Source: Bacillota bacterium
GTDB taxonomy: Bacteria > Bacillota > UBA4882 > UBA8346
Length of the DNA stretch: 64,000 nucleotides
Direction of reading: 5' to 3'
NCBI GenBank assembly: GCA_023400055.1
Contig: JAEXFN010000018.1
Location: 434,001-498,000, forward strand
Part shown: positions 1 to 8,070 of the stretch, in pieces
How positions within the stretch are numbered: the first letter of the stretch is position 1
How the letters are laid out: each line of letters starts with the position of its first letter
Notes under the pieces: model-generated
Seen by the model: only the letters and a program-made list of their open reading frames with translations
Database searches by the model: none
What the model was told of the DNA's origin: nothing
Made by a program: the position numbers and the translations under genes

Positions 1-992
1 TCGAAGCGGTTGTTCCAGTCCAGATAGGCCGGGGGACGTCCGGAGGCAAGATACAGGGCATACATGGTCAGGGCGCCGGTGACATCGGTCTCGCAAGCGC
101 TCGGTTTTCCCTTTTCGCCCATCATGCTCATCGATAGGCAGGTAGCGCAGCCATAATTGTTCTGAACCGAACTCCAGCATTGGATAGCGCTGGCATCGCA
201 CTGATTTTCATTCACCCAATCTTCAATGGCCAGGGACAGCTTGGCCTGTTTGAGGATCTTCTCCTCAACCACGCTCGGATCGATCTTACCATAGGCTTTG
301 ATCTCGGCCGCTTTGTCCAGAACCGTAGCGGTATCTCCCATGTTTTGGGCGGCGGCGACGATCTCGGACATATCGACCACCGAAACCGTGATACCAGCCT
401 TTTGTAAAAGCTTCTCAGAATAGCGGACCGTATGGAAGGGATCGGGCCGGCTGCCGATGGCTCCGATTCGCGCGGTGGAGAGCCCCCGGACTACCCGGCA
501 GATCTTGGCGAAATCTTCGATATCCTTAGTAAACTCCGGGCTGTCAATGGCGCAGGTATGCAGGGTAGTATTGGTAAATTTAATGCCCCGCTGATATAAA
601 TTGTTGCATAAAGAAAGTTTGCCGCAGAAACTGTCATTGCGGTTCGCCAGATCAAGCTTATCCGGATCGTCGTCACAAGCCTGCACCAGTATCGGAACAT
701 TCAGTTTTGCTAAATCTAGCGCAGTGGCGACTCCCACTTCCTCGCCAAAGTTGGGCAGGACCACGATAACGCCTTCAATCCGCTCTTGGTTTTTCCGGAA
801 AAGCTCCGCGCATTTCCGGGCATCGGCCAAGGTCACGACCGCTCCGAGCGGGGTATCCTGTTCGGATACGGTCACAACGTCATAACCCAGCCGGACCAGT
901 TTCGAAAGGATCGCCGCTCGACCCTTGGCGACCAAGTGGTCCGGGAAGAAACTTCGATTACTGACAACTACTCCAAAGGTCCCTTTCTCCAT
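1..992 (-). CDS. L-fucose/L-arabinose isomerase family protein (3' end beyond window)
   Basis: Reading the minus strand from the ATG at 992 gives about 330 uninterrupted residues running off the left edge, so the C-terminus is missing. The start has a GGGAGG ribosome-binding site. The protein begins MEKGTFGVVVSNRSFFPDHL and contains VIVVLPNFGEEVGVA and QNNYGCATCLSMSMMGE, which I read as the fold of L-fucose/L-arabinose isomerase-type ketol isomerases. Members interconvert aldoses and ketoses in the cytoplasm using a divalent metal. It precedes no other gene on its strand here but follows the FGGY kinase and split transketolase in the same direction (31 bp gap), so a shared sugar pathway is likely. 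The substrate cannot be read from the sequence. Confidence 0.75.
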   Translation of the reverse strand, partial: MEKGTFGVVVSNRSFFPDHLVAKGRAAILSKLVRLGYDVVTVSEQDTPLGAVVTLADARKCAELFRKNQERIEGVIVVLPNFGEEVGVATALDLAKLNVPILVQACDDDPDKLDLANRNDSFCGKLSLCNNLYQRGIKFTNTTLHTCAIDSPEFTKDIEDFAKICRVVRGLSTARIGAIGSRPDPFHTVRYSEKLLQKAGITVSVVDMSEIVAAAQNMGDTATVLDKAAEIKAYGKIDPSVVEEKILKQAKLSLAIEDWVNENQCDASAIQCWSSVQNNYGCATCLSMSMMGEKGKPSACETDVTGALTMYALYLASGRPPAYLDWNNRF

Positions 993-1022
993 AAAATTCC
1001 CTCCTGTAATACGAATATTCCA

Positions 1023-2513
1023 TCAAAAACTTGATAAGCTCCGGCGAACTGCTTCTTTCCAGCCACGGTAAAGTTCATCTCTGGTTGAAGCATTCATCCG
1101 GCTCTCAAATACCGCATCTTGGACTCGCAACGCGCGGATCTCGGCTTCATCCTTCCAGATCCCTGTCGTCAACCCGGCGATTAAAGCGGCGCCTAGGGCG
1201 GATAATTCCTCCGTTTTATTTCGGACCACGGTTACATCCAACATGTCCGCCTGGAATTTCATCAATAGATCATTTTTGGCGGGTCCGCCGTCGACCCGCA
1301 ACTCCCGCAACTGAATTCCCGATTCGGCGATCATCAGATCAATGATGTCCTTAATCTGGTAAGCGATCGACTCTAAAGCGGCTCGTACCAGATGGGCCTT
1401 CTTCGTGCCGCGGCTGATACCGGTAATCGAGGCCCGCGCCTCGCTATCCCAGTAGGGGGCTCCCAATCCCACGAAGGCCGGGACCAGATAGACTCCGTCA
1501 TTATCGTTTACTGTCGACGCGATGGGACCGGATTCCCCGGGACTGGCGATTAATTGTGCCCCGTCGACCAGCCATTTGAGGGTATCACCGGTGCAGTTAA
1601 CATTGCCTTCAAAAACATAGTCGACCCGCCCGTTCAAACCCCAGGCGATTGCGGTGACCAAACCGCTTTCCGAGGCCAGAGGTCGGTCGCCGATGTTCAT
1701 CATGATCGAGGAGCCGGTGCCATAGGTCGCCTTGGCCATCCCTTTCTCGAAACAGTTCTGCCCGAAAAGCGCGGCGTGCGAATCCCCGGCCACCCCCGCA
1801 ATGGGAATCTCCTGCGGCAGCAGCGAAGCCAGTGAAGTAAATCCAAAATTGGCATCGGAGGCTCTAACCTCCGGCAGCATACTGGCGGGTATAGTGAATA
1901 TCTCAAGCAATTGGGGGTCCCATTGCAACGTCTGAATGTTGAACAACAAAGTCCGGCTGGCATTGGAAAGATCGGTAGCGTGAACCTTTCCGCCGGTCAA
2001 ATTCCAAATGAGCCACGTATCCATGGTTCCCAGCAACAATCGCCCGGCTTCGGCGTCCGCCCTTACCCCGGGGACATGATCCAAAATCCAGCGAAGCTTG
2101 GGAGCGGAGAAGTAAGGTGCCAGAATTAAGCCGGTCTTCTGGCGGACTACCGGGCCATAACCCTGCTCCACCAACGTTTTGCAGAGCGGACCCGCCCGTT
2201 GACACTGCCAGACCACGGCGTTATAAACCGGCTTGCCGGTGATTTTGTCCCAAATCAATACGGTCTCCCGTTGATTGGTGACAGCCAAAGCGGCTATCCG
2301 GCGACGGTCCATCCCACTTTCATCCAAGACCGCAGCCACCGCTCGCAATGTTTTTTGGTAAATCTCCGTCGCATCATGCTCCACCCATCCCGGATGCGGA
2401 TAGTACTGGGTATGTTCCACCGTGTGCCGCCGGACCAGCCGTCCCGCTTCATCGAAGATGATGGCTTTGGTTCCCGAGGTTGACTGATCAATGGCTAATA
2501 AAAAACGCTCCAT
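1023..2513 (-). CDS. FGGY-family carbohydrate kinase, glycerol kinase-like
   Basis: 496 residues, the usual GlpK length. The N-terminal ATPase motif LLAIDQSTSGTKAIIFD, the RETVLIWDKITGKPVYNAVVW block, MDTWLIWNLTGG and the C-terminal DGGPAKNDLLMKFQADMLD motif identify an FGGY kinase of the glycerol kinase branch. It would phosphorylate a polyol or ketose with ATP in the cytoplasm. The residue after VVWQ is C where classic GlpK has D (VVWQCQRA versus IVWQDRRT), so the substrate may not be glycerol. It lies 7 bp downstream of the transketolase genes and upstream of a sugar isomerase, suggesting the product of isomerisation is phosphorylated and then cleaved by the transketolase. Family call is firm; substrate is unknown. 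Confidence 0.85.
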   Translation of the reverse strand: MERFLLAIDQSTSGTKAIIFDEAGRLVRRHTVEHTQYYPHPGWVEHDATEIYQKTLRAVAAVLDESGMDRRRIAALAVTNQRETVLIWDKITGKPVYNAVVWQCQRAGPLCKTLVEQGYGPVVRQKTGLILAPYFSAPKLRWILDHVPGVRADAEAGRLLLGTMDTWLIWNLTGGKVHATDLSNASRTLLFNIQTLQWDPQLLEIFTIPASMLPEVRASDANFGFTSLASLLPQEIPIAGVAGDSHAALFGQNCFEKGMAKATYGTGSSIMMNIGDRPLASESGLVTAIAWGLNGRVDYVFEGNVNCTGDTLKWLVDGAQLIASPGESGPIASTVNDNDGVYLVPAFVGLGAPYWDSEARASITGISRGTKKAHLVRAALESIAYQIKDIIDLMIAESGIQLRELRVDGGPAKNDLLMKFQADMLDVTVVRNKTEELSALGAALIAGLTTGIWKDEAEIRALRVQDAVFESRMNASTRDELYRGWKEAVRRSLSSF

Positions 2514-2520
2514 CTCCGTT

Positions 2521-3468
2521 TCACCTCTTCAGCATGCTTAGAGCGGTTTCAGCAATCCGTGCACCGGTCAGTCCATAATAAGCAAAGACCTCAGCGGAAC
2601 TTCCCGCCACCGTCGGTTCATCGGGAATGCCCAAAATCCTCATGGGAACCGGTTGGTGCTGGATCAACACTTCCGACACAGCCGCCCCCAAACCGCCGTG
2701 AATGCTATGTTCCTCGACGGTAATAATCCGGCCCGTCTCCGCGGCGGCCTTCAGAATAATCGCTTCATCCAGCGGTTTAATCGTATGCATATCGATGATC
2801 CGCGCCCGGACTCCCTGTTCTTGCAAACGCCGGCCCGCGTCTAGCGCCGGATAGACCGTTTCCCCAGCGCCGATGATCGTGATGTCCCCGCCATCCAGAA
2901 TGACATTAGCCACGCCCAACTGAAACCGGACATCTTCTTCCCGATAAACGTCGGGTACCGCGCTCCGTCCCATCCTCACATAGACCGGTCCCGTATAATC
3001 GACCAAGGCCTCAGTCATCTTGCGGGTCTGGTGAACATCGGCCGGGAGCACGATGGCGATTCCCGGGATCGCGCGCATTACGGCGATATCTTGCAAGGAA
3101 TGATGAGTCGTCCCGAGTGCGCCGTAGCTCACTCCACCGCTCACTCCGATGATCTTGACGTTGGTATGGGTATAGGCGACATCCACCTTAACCTGTTCCA
3201 GACTGCGGGCAGCCAGAAAACAGGCCGGTCCGCAGACAAAAGGCTTCTTGTTGCAAGTCGCAAGCCCGGCGGCAATTCCGACCGCGTTCTGTTCGGCGAT
3301 GCCAATCTCGAGGAACTGTCCCGGCAGTTCCTCGGCGAACCGCTCCAGCGTCACCGAACCCCGGGCATCGGTAGTTAGTACGACGATGTCCGAGTCTTCC
3401 TTTGCCAACGCCAACAAAGTATCGGTGAAGGCCCTCCGGCAAGGCACCGCATTCACAGTGCTAGTCAT
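2521..3468 (-). CDS. Transketolase, C-terminal subunit
   Basis: 315 residues corresponding to the pyrimidine-binding and C-terminal domains of transketolase (Transket_pyr plus transketolase_C). Visible features are RRAFTDTLLALAKEDSDIVVLTTDARGS, the cofactor glutamate block FLEIGIAEQNAVGIAAGLA, and the C-terminal IKPLDEAIILKAAAETGRIITVEEHSIHGGLG. It overlaps the N-terminal subunit gene by 4 bp, a translational-coupling arrangement, and the two would form one thiamine-diphosphate enzyme. Split transketolases are common in anaerobes and some serve dedicated sugar pathways, such as apulose-4-phosphate or sulfosugar transketolases. The neighbouring kinase and isomerase point to a dedicated pathway rather than the housekeeping pentose phosphate pathway. 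Confidence 0.9.
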   Translation of the reverse strand: MTSTVNAVPCRRAFTDTLLALAKEDSDIVVLTTDARGSVTLERFAEELPGQFLEIGIAEQNAVGIAAGLATCNKKPFVCGPACFLAARSLEQVKVDVAYTHTNVKIIGVSGGVSYGALGTTHHSLQDIAVMRAIPGIAIVLPADVHQTRKMTEALVDYTGPVYVRMGRSAVPDVYREEDVRFQLGVANVILDGGDITIIGAGETVYPALDAGRRLQEQGVRARIIDMHTIKPLDEAIILKAAAETGRIITVEEHSIHGGLGAAVSEVLIQHQPVPMRILGIPDEPTVAGSSAEVFAYYGLTGARIAETALSMLKR

Positions 3469-4301
3469 CCTGCAGTCACCTCTTTCAGTTGTTGTGTCAA
3501 TTCCTTGACCGCCAGCTCATACTGTTCCGGACTAGGGACGCCATGATGCCATTTAGCAACGTTCTCCATGAACGATACTCCTTTCCCCTTGACGGTGTTG
3601 GCGATCACTAGATGGGGCTTGCCCGGAGCGGTCGGAATTTTCTTGAAAACTTCCATCAGTTGCCCGATGTCATTCCCGTCTATCGTAAACGTTTCCCATC
3701 CGAAGGACGACCATTTATCGCTAAGGGACTCCAAGCGCATCACTTTTTCGGTAGCGCCGCTGATCTGTAAACGGTTGCGATCGATAATGCCGACCAGATT
3801 GTCCAATCGGTAATGTCCGGCGGCCATGGCCGCTTCCCAGACCGAGCCTTCCGCCTGTTCGCCATCGCCCATGAGTACATACACCCGATATTGCTTGCGA
3901 TCCATCTTACCGGCCAAAGCCATGCCCACCGCGGCCGACAGTCCATGGCCGAGCGCGCCGGTATTCATCTCGATCCCCGGAACCTTGACTGTCGGGTGTC
4001 CGATGAAACGTGACTGAAATTTACTAAAGGTTTTAAGTTCTTCTTTGGGGAAATAACCCCGATCCGCCAGGATCGTGTAATATCCTTCCACACTATGGCC
4101 TTTGCTCAAAATGAAACGATCCCGGTCTTCCCAGGCCGGATTGGCCGGATCGATCCGTAGCATTTCATAATACAAGACGACTAAGATGTCGATCGACGAA
4201 AGCGCGCCTCCGGTATGACCGGTTTTAGCCTCATAAATCAGTTTCAAGAGATCGCGGCGTCGCTCAGCGGCCTTTTGCTGAAGTTCTTCAATGCGGTTCA
4301 A
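3465..4301 (-). CDS. Transketolase, N-terminal (ThDP-binding) subunit
   Basis: 278 residues matching the thiamine-diphosphate domain of transketolase: KTGHTGGALSSIDILVVLYYE near residue 25, SKGHSVEGYYTILADRGYF, TGALGHGLSAAVGMALAGK, and the ThDP motif GDGEQAEGSVWEAAMAAGHYRLDNLVGIIDRN around residues 145-175. It is the first gene of the operon and overlaps the C-terminal subunit by 4 bp (ATGA-type junction). The 320 bp upstream are AT-rich and should hold the promoter of the whole transketolase-kinase-isomerase operon. Cytoplasmic, acting with the downstream subunit. Confidence 0.9.
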   Translation of the reverse strand: MNRIEELQQKAAERRRDLLKLIYEAKTGHTGGALSSIDILVVLYYEMLRIDPANPAWEDRDRFILSKGHSVEGYYTILADRGYFPKEELKTFSKFQSRFIGHPTVKVPGIEMNTGALGHGLSAAVGMALAGKMDRKQYRVYVLMGDGEQAEGSVWEAAMAAGHYRLDNLVGIIDRNRLQISGATEKVMRLESLSDKWSSFGWETFTIDGNDIGQLMEVFKKIPTAPGKPHLVIANTVKGKGVSFMENVAKWHHGVPSPEQYELAVKELTQQLKEVTAG

Positions 4302-4545
4302 TTCACTCGTCCTCCCATCTCAGTCCGTCTCGGCATATCATTTGATTTGCATTATTGAAATATTTTAATAATAATTTTAAAATTGTTCTCGCTTTATTCT
4401 TGTATAACAGGATTTATTTTGCTTTTATAGTTTAATCATAAACTCTTGTAACTATTTTTACAATAGTCTTAGCTAAATTATTTTTAAATTATTTTAGAAT
4501 ATCGTTAGAACAATTAACAACTCCGTTCTTCCCGCGTTTCATTTA
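4302..4545. other. AT-rich intergenic region upstream of the transketolase operon
   Basis: No open reading frame or repeat array is visible. The composition is strongly AT-rich and contains several TATAAT-like hexamers on the minus strand, for example around TGTTATACAAG, so this is the likely promoter region of the transketolase operon. I cannot pick one promoter with confidence. Confidence 0.4.
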
Positions 4546-4577
4546 TTAAAAAAGCTTTGCGGTAAATCCGCAAAGCC
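4546..4577 (-). terminator. Rho-independent terminator after the DUF1980-like gene
   Basis: GCTTTGCGG and CCGCAAAGC form a perfect 9 bp stem with a 5-base loop. On the minus strand the stem is followed by TTTTTT. It lies about 50 bp after the stop of the gene at 4626-5144 and should end that operon. Confidence 0.85.
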
Positions 4578-4625
4578 TCGTCTTTCGTTATTTCGACAGC
4601 TCGATAATTCTTAAACTTCACTTAC

Positions 4626-5144
4626 TTAATTATTCCGAACATATAAGTATTCATCTTTGGGAGTATTCAGTTTATAGGCTTTGGTCGCGGTGCAATAGGG
4701 ATAAATCTTTTCCGGAGGAACCATGTTGGCCAGCGGCTCAATGCTTTTGAGTTTGTCATTAAAGGGCAGCAATTGCAGCGTGCCCTCGATCCCGACCCAA
4801 TCTCCTTCCCGGAACGCCGTCTTATCGGGCAGTTTTACCAGAATGCCCAGCGGCAGCGCGTCGGCAATGCAGCAAGTGATGATCACCCGGTAGACGACGA
4901 CCTCATCGTTTTTCAACTGAGGCGATTTCAACACTTTCCCCACGAAACCGAGCTTAGTGGTCACCAGCTTTTGTTTCGGCGCTTTCGGGGTGTCAAAAAG
5001 GATGTCCCCGATCTCCAAGGGCGTATATACTTTGTAATTGGCCGGGACGGACGGATTGGCCGCATCGGCCCGGGCCATTCCGGCCAGCATCAGCAAAACC
5101 AACCAAAACGGCAGCAAAATCCGGTTCATTACCATCTTCCTCAT
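4626..5144 (-). CDS. Secreted protein with YcgQ/DUF1980 C-terminal-type domain (copy 2)
   Basis: 172 residues with an N-terminal hydrophobic signal (ILLPFWLVLLMLAGMARADA), so probably exported. The mature part contains YTPLEIGDILFD, ITCCIADALPLGILVKLP, GDWVGIEGTL and TATKAYKLNTPKDEYLY. The CCIAD block is the hallmark I associate with the soluble C-terminal domain of TIGR03943/DUF1980 proteins (B. subtilis YcgQ). It is a clear paralogue of the gene just upstream at 5189-5704, sharing the domain almost end to end. In the usual arrangement this domain is fused to a membrane part; here it stands alone and is duplicated. The vicinal cysteines suggest metal or redox chemistry, but function is unproven. 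Confidence 0.7.
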   Translation of the reverse strand: MRKMVMNRILLPFWLVLLMLAGMARADAANPSVPANYKVYTPLEIGDILFDTPKAPKQKLVTTKLGFVGKVLKSPQLKNDEVVVYRVIITCCIADALPLGILVKLPDKTAFREGDWVGIEGTLQLLPFNDKLKSIEPLANMVPPEKIYPYCTATKAYKLNTPKDEYLYVRNN

Positions 5145-5188
5145 TCATTCTCACTTCCTCTCTATGTCCATGTCCTAAGGCTTCTTCT

Positions 5189-5704
5189 TTAGTAATACAG
5201 GTATTCCTGTGTTGGAGCAGTGATTTTATAAGCCTTCGTCGCGGTAAAGAGCGGATAGATCTTCTCCCGCGGGATCAGATTGGCGACAGGCTCGATGAAT
5301 TTGACCCGCTCGTCGATGGGCGGCAATTGCAGGGTCCCTTCGACGGCGGCCCATTCCCCGTCATGAAAATCGTTTTTGCCGGGGAGTTTCACCAAAACTC
5401 CGTAAGGTTCGGCATCAGCGATGCAACAGGTAATGACCATCCGGTAGAGGACGATCTCGTCGCTTTTGAGTTGCGGCGTTCGCGAGATTTTGCCCTGCAA
5501 AAAAACCTTGGCGGCCAATAGTTCCCGGAGGGTGGATTTGGTGCCATCGGCCAGGATGGCCCCGATCTCCAGCTGGGTGTATTCTTTAAGACCGGCCGGA
5601 ATGGTCGGATTTGCCGCGGTGGCAGCCGGACCGGCTGTCATGAGCATTAGCAACAGAAAGGACAGCGGCCACAGGAACAAATGGAGGTTGCGACGGTTTT
5701 TCAT
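5189..5704 (-). CDS. Secreted protein with YcgQ/DUF1980 C-terminal-type domain (copy 1)
   Basis: 171 residues with a basic N-terminus and signal segment (LFLWPLSFLLLMLMTAGPAATAA), followed by a domain with YTQLEIGAILAD, ITCCIADAEPYGVLVKLPGK, GEWAAVEGTL and TATKAYKITAPTQEYLYY. It is paralogous to the next gene (4626-5144) and follows the permease gene by 11 bp, so the three should be co-transcribed. The domain matches the soluble half of TIGR03943/YcgQ proteins, which pair with YcgR-type permeases. Two tandem copies probably arose by duplication and may form a hetero-complex with the permease on the outer face of the membrane (inference). Confidence 0.7.
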   Translation of the reverse strand: MKNRRNLHLFLWPLSFLLLMLMTAGPAATAANPTIPAGLKEYTQLEIGAILADGTKSTLRELLAAKVFLQGKISRTPQLKSDEIVLYRMVITCCIADAEPYGVLVKLPGKNDFHDGEWAAVEGTLQLPPIDERVKFIEPVANLIPREKIYPLFTATKAYKITAPTQEYLYY

Positions 5705-5715
5705 GATTAAAAATT

Positions 5716-7038
5716 TTAAAACCTCCCTCGGATCAGGGTAGGAGCGGGCAGCAAATTAAGTAGGCTGCAGAACAGCAGCACCAGCAGCGCGCAAAGGCCG
5801 AAGATGAACAGGACCGCCTTGGCTTTAAAGCTTTTGAGCAGCAACGCCGCGTTTTTAAGGTCGATCATTTGGCCGAACACCATAAACGCCATCACGCTGC
5901 CCAAGGGGAAATGATAGAGAAAAGAACGGGCCACAAAGGCATCGGCTTCGGCGCAGAGGGACAGGCAAAGGGCCAACAGCATCATCACCAGCACCGATAA
6001 TACGGGATTGCTGGTAATGAGCATCAGGGATTGCTTGGGGATGACGGTTTGGACGATGGCGGCGATCAGAGCGCCACCGACCAGGAACTTGCCGACTTCC
6101 AGGAATTCATCGTTGGCATGGTGGAAAATCGCGGCCGTGACCGACCCCGGATGGGCAGGCGCGGCGCTCGCGGTCGTTGCTGCGGCTGCCTCCAGCTCCC
6201 GGACGGCCTTCTGATGAAACAGATATTCGAGCGACGGGAAGAATTTACTGACCGCCAACGCCACCAGGAACCCCACCACCACCGCCATGCCCACCCGGGT
6301 CAGCGTGACGGGCCAGTTATAGCCGAAGGCGGTGGCCGTGGCCCAGACGGTAATGGGGTTGACGAGCGGCGCGGTCACCAAAAAGGCTATCGCCATATAG
6401 GGCGGGACTTTCTTCAGCAATAACCGCCTGACCACCGGGATGACCCCGCAATCGCAGACCGGAAAGAAGAACCCGGCGCCGATGGCCAGTAGGATTCCCG
6501 GCAGTTTGGCGGTGCGGGCCAGCTTGTTCTCGACCATTTCCACCGTGACCAGGTAGTGCATGGCCGCCGAACCGAACACCCCGATTAACACGAAGGGCAA
6601 AGCCTGGATCACGATGCCCAGGAAAATGGTCACCAATTGGGGCAGCCGGTCAAGCAGGCTAGGGACAGTGGCTTGATAGCTCAACGCCTGGGGCGGCACC
6701 ACCAAAACGAGCAATAGCGGCAAAAGCAACAGCAAGCTGCTCTTCTCCAATGCGTGAGCGTGATGATGATGGCAGTCACAATCGGGCTCATGTTCCGGGT
6801 CTTCCCGGTGCGTTCGGCGCAGATTGCCGGCCAGCATCGCCGCCAGGATCACCAGCGTCATGACGGTAAGAAATGAGAGCAAGGGATTGATGTAGTACCG
6901 GATCGTCCCCGTGATCAGCAGGAACCCCAAAAAGATGATGTAACCGGTGAAAACGAGGGTCAGATAGTGCTTTTTCAGATTTTTCACAGTTGAAAGCTTC
7001 CTCTCCTTGGCCGATGAGGCAAACCGAAAAAGGCGCAA
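5716..7038 (-). CDS. Permease (DUF318/YcgR-like) with fused YcgQ-type membrane N-terminus
   Basis: 440 residues. Residues ~27-115 hold membrane segments and a metal-binding-like stretch DCDCHHHHAHALEKS followed by LLLLLPLLLVLVVPP, which resembles the N-terminal membrane part of TIGR03943/YcgQ. From about residue 130 comes a DUF318/ArsP-type permease: LPFVLIGVFGSAAMHYLV, FFFPVCDCGVIPVVRRLLLKK with a CxC pair, LVTAPLVNPITVW and a second half ending FMVFGQMIDLKNAALL. The usual YcgQ protein thus appears split, its membrane half fused to the permease and its soluble half encoded by the next two genes. An alternative GTG start at 6987 (VKNLKKHY) has AAGGAGAGG upstream and may be the true start. Substrate unknown; metal or metalloid efflux is a guess from the cysteines and histidines. 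Confidence 0.75.
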   Translation of the reverse strand: MRLFRFASSAKERKLSTVKNLKKHYLTLVFTGYIIFLGFLLITGTIRYYINPLLSFLTVMTLVILAAMLAGNLRRTHREDPEHEPDCDCHHHHAHALEKSSLLLLLPLLLVLVVPPQALSYQATVPSLLDRLPQLVTIFLGIVIQALPFVLIGVFGSAAMHYLVTVEMVENKLARTAKLPGILLAIGAGFFFPVCDCGVIPVVRRLLLKKVPPYMAIAFLVTAPLVNPITVWATATAFGYNWPVTLTRVGMAVVVGFLVALAVSKFFPSLEYLFHQKAVRELEAAAATTASAAPAHPGSVTAAIFHHANDEFLEVGKFLVGGALIAAIVQTVIPKQSLMLITSNPVLSVLVMMLLALCLSLCAEADAFVARSFLYHFPLGSVMAFMVFGQMIDLKNAALLLKSFKAKAVLFIFGLCALLVLLFCSLLNLLPAPTLIRGRF

Positions 7039-7086
7039 AGACCCCTTTGGGATTTTCGCCAGTTTGAACCCGCTCAGCGTCGATTT

Positions 7087-7386
7087 TTAGGCCGCGAAAT
7101 CATCCGTAAGGCAGAGGAAGGGAGACGCCCGGTTATCATAATGGGTTTGAGGCCGGGCCTTGAGGATATCGCTAAGGAATGGGACCACAATTTGGATGAG
7201 GATGGCCACCAGGATCAGTTCGAAGGAGGGGCTGGCGGTAAATCCCGCAAAAAGGATCTGGCACAACGGGCAATGATCATCCTGGCCATCCCCGGGGAAA
7301 TGATCGAGGTGAGTATGGCAGCACAAGGACAGCAGAATAGCAATGAATAAAATGACGGCGAGTTTCAGGATGACCCGTTTTTGCAT
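7087..7386 (-). CDS. Small membrane protein with His/Cys motifs
   Basis: 99 residues from the ATG at 7386 (MQKRVILKLAVILFIAILLS). I chose this internal start because the longer open frame upstream has a non-membrane-like, arginine-rich N-terminus. The sequence has one N-terminal hydrophobic segment, then HTHLDHFPGDGQDDHCPLCQILFAG, a His-rich CPxC motif, then a second hydrophobic segment LILVAILIQIVVPFL. The HCPxC motif recalls DUF2946-type small metal-associated proteins. It lies just upstream of the CxC-containing permease operon and may deliver or sense the same metal; this is inference from context. Confidence 0.55.
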   Translation of the reverse strand: MQKRVILKLAVILFIAILLSLCCHTHLDHFPGDGQDDHCPLCQILFAGFTASPSFELILVAILIQIVVPFLSDILKARPQTHYDNRASPFLCLTDDFAA

Positions 7387-7581
7387 CGCGTTCTCTTGTT
7401 TATTGAAGATTAATATCAATAAGAGTATTCGCCCTATTTTGCCGGGCTCCTGCCGCCGGACGCGCCGAAACGTTTTTTCTCCGCTTGGTAATCCATGACA
7501 GTTGGACCGCTTAGCATCGGAGCCGTGGGATGGTGCCACAAAACACGCTGGCCCGGGCAGCGCGCCGTTCGTTCCCAACCA

Positions 7582-7938
7582 TCAGACGCCGGCCGCTTTC
7601 TCCGGAGCCGCGTCGTAATCGACCATCGCCCCGACGATAAAATGGACAAACAAATCGGGCTGTCCTTCCAAAGGCAGCCAGTAGGAGATCCGATCGCGTG
7701 CGCCGTTTTTCCGTTTGACGAAAGCCGGCCGCCCCGTCGCCAGCGCCTGATTGGCCAGACAATGCCGGTGGGCTTCGGGTCCGCCGTAGCTGGAACAGAT
7801 CGTCCCGGCCACCCGGCCCATCTTGCGGCCAGCTTCATTGAGCGCGATAATCTCCCGGTTCTTATGGATCAACAGGGCGGGGTCGGGAAAATTGCCCCAC
7901 ATCAGCTGGAATGCTTCGATTACTTTTGAATCAATCAT
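7582..7938 (-). CDS. PAS-like small protein
   Basis: 118 residues. FPDPALLIHKNREIIALNEAGRKMGRVAG resembles the first strands and helix of a PAS fold. It is followed by a CSSYGG..H.HCLANQAL segment with two cysteines and histidines and by YWLPLEGQPDLFVHFIVGAMVDY, a typical PAS end. There is no output domain, so it may act as a free-standing sensor or bind a metal or haem. It is the first gene of the minus-strand run that leads to the permease. Family assignment is by pattern only. Confidence 0.55.
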   Translation of the reverse strand: MIDSKVIEAFQLMWGNFPDPALLIHKNREIIALNEAGRKMGRVAGTICSSYGGPEAHRHCLANQALATGRPAFVKRKNGARDRISYWLPLEGQPDLFVHFIVGAMVDYDAAPEKAAGV

Positions 7939-8070
7939 CTCGGATTCTCCTTGCGATTTTGATCCTGACGAACCGAGCCTGGTCTCGCGGCCAAGCTCAG
8001 TTTGCGCTCGAATCTATCTTTTTACTATAGCGCGGATGTTCTATCCAAACGCCTTGGCGGGCGGCCCCAA

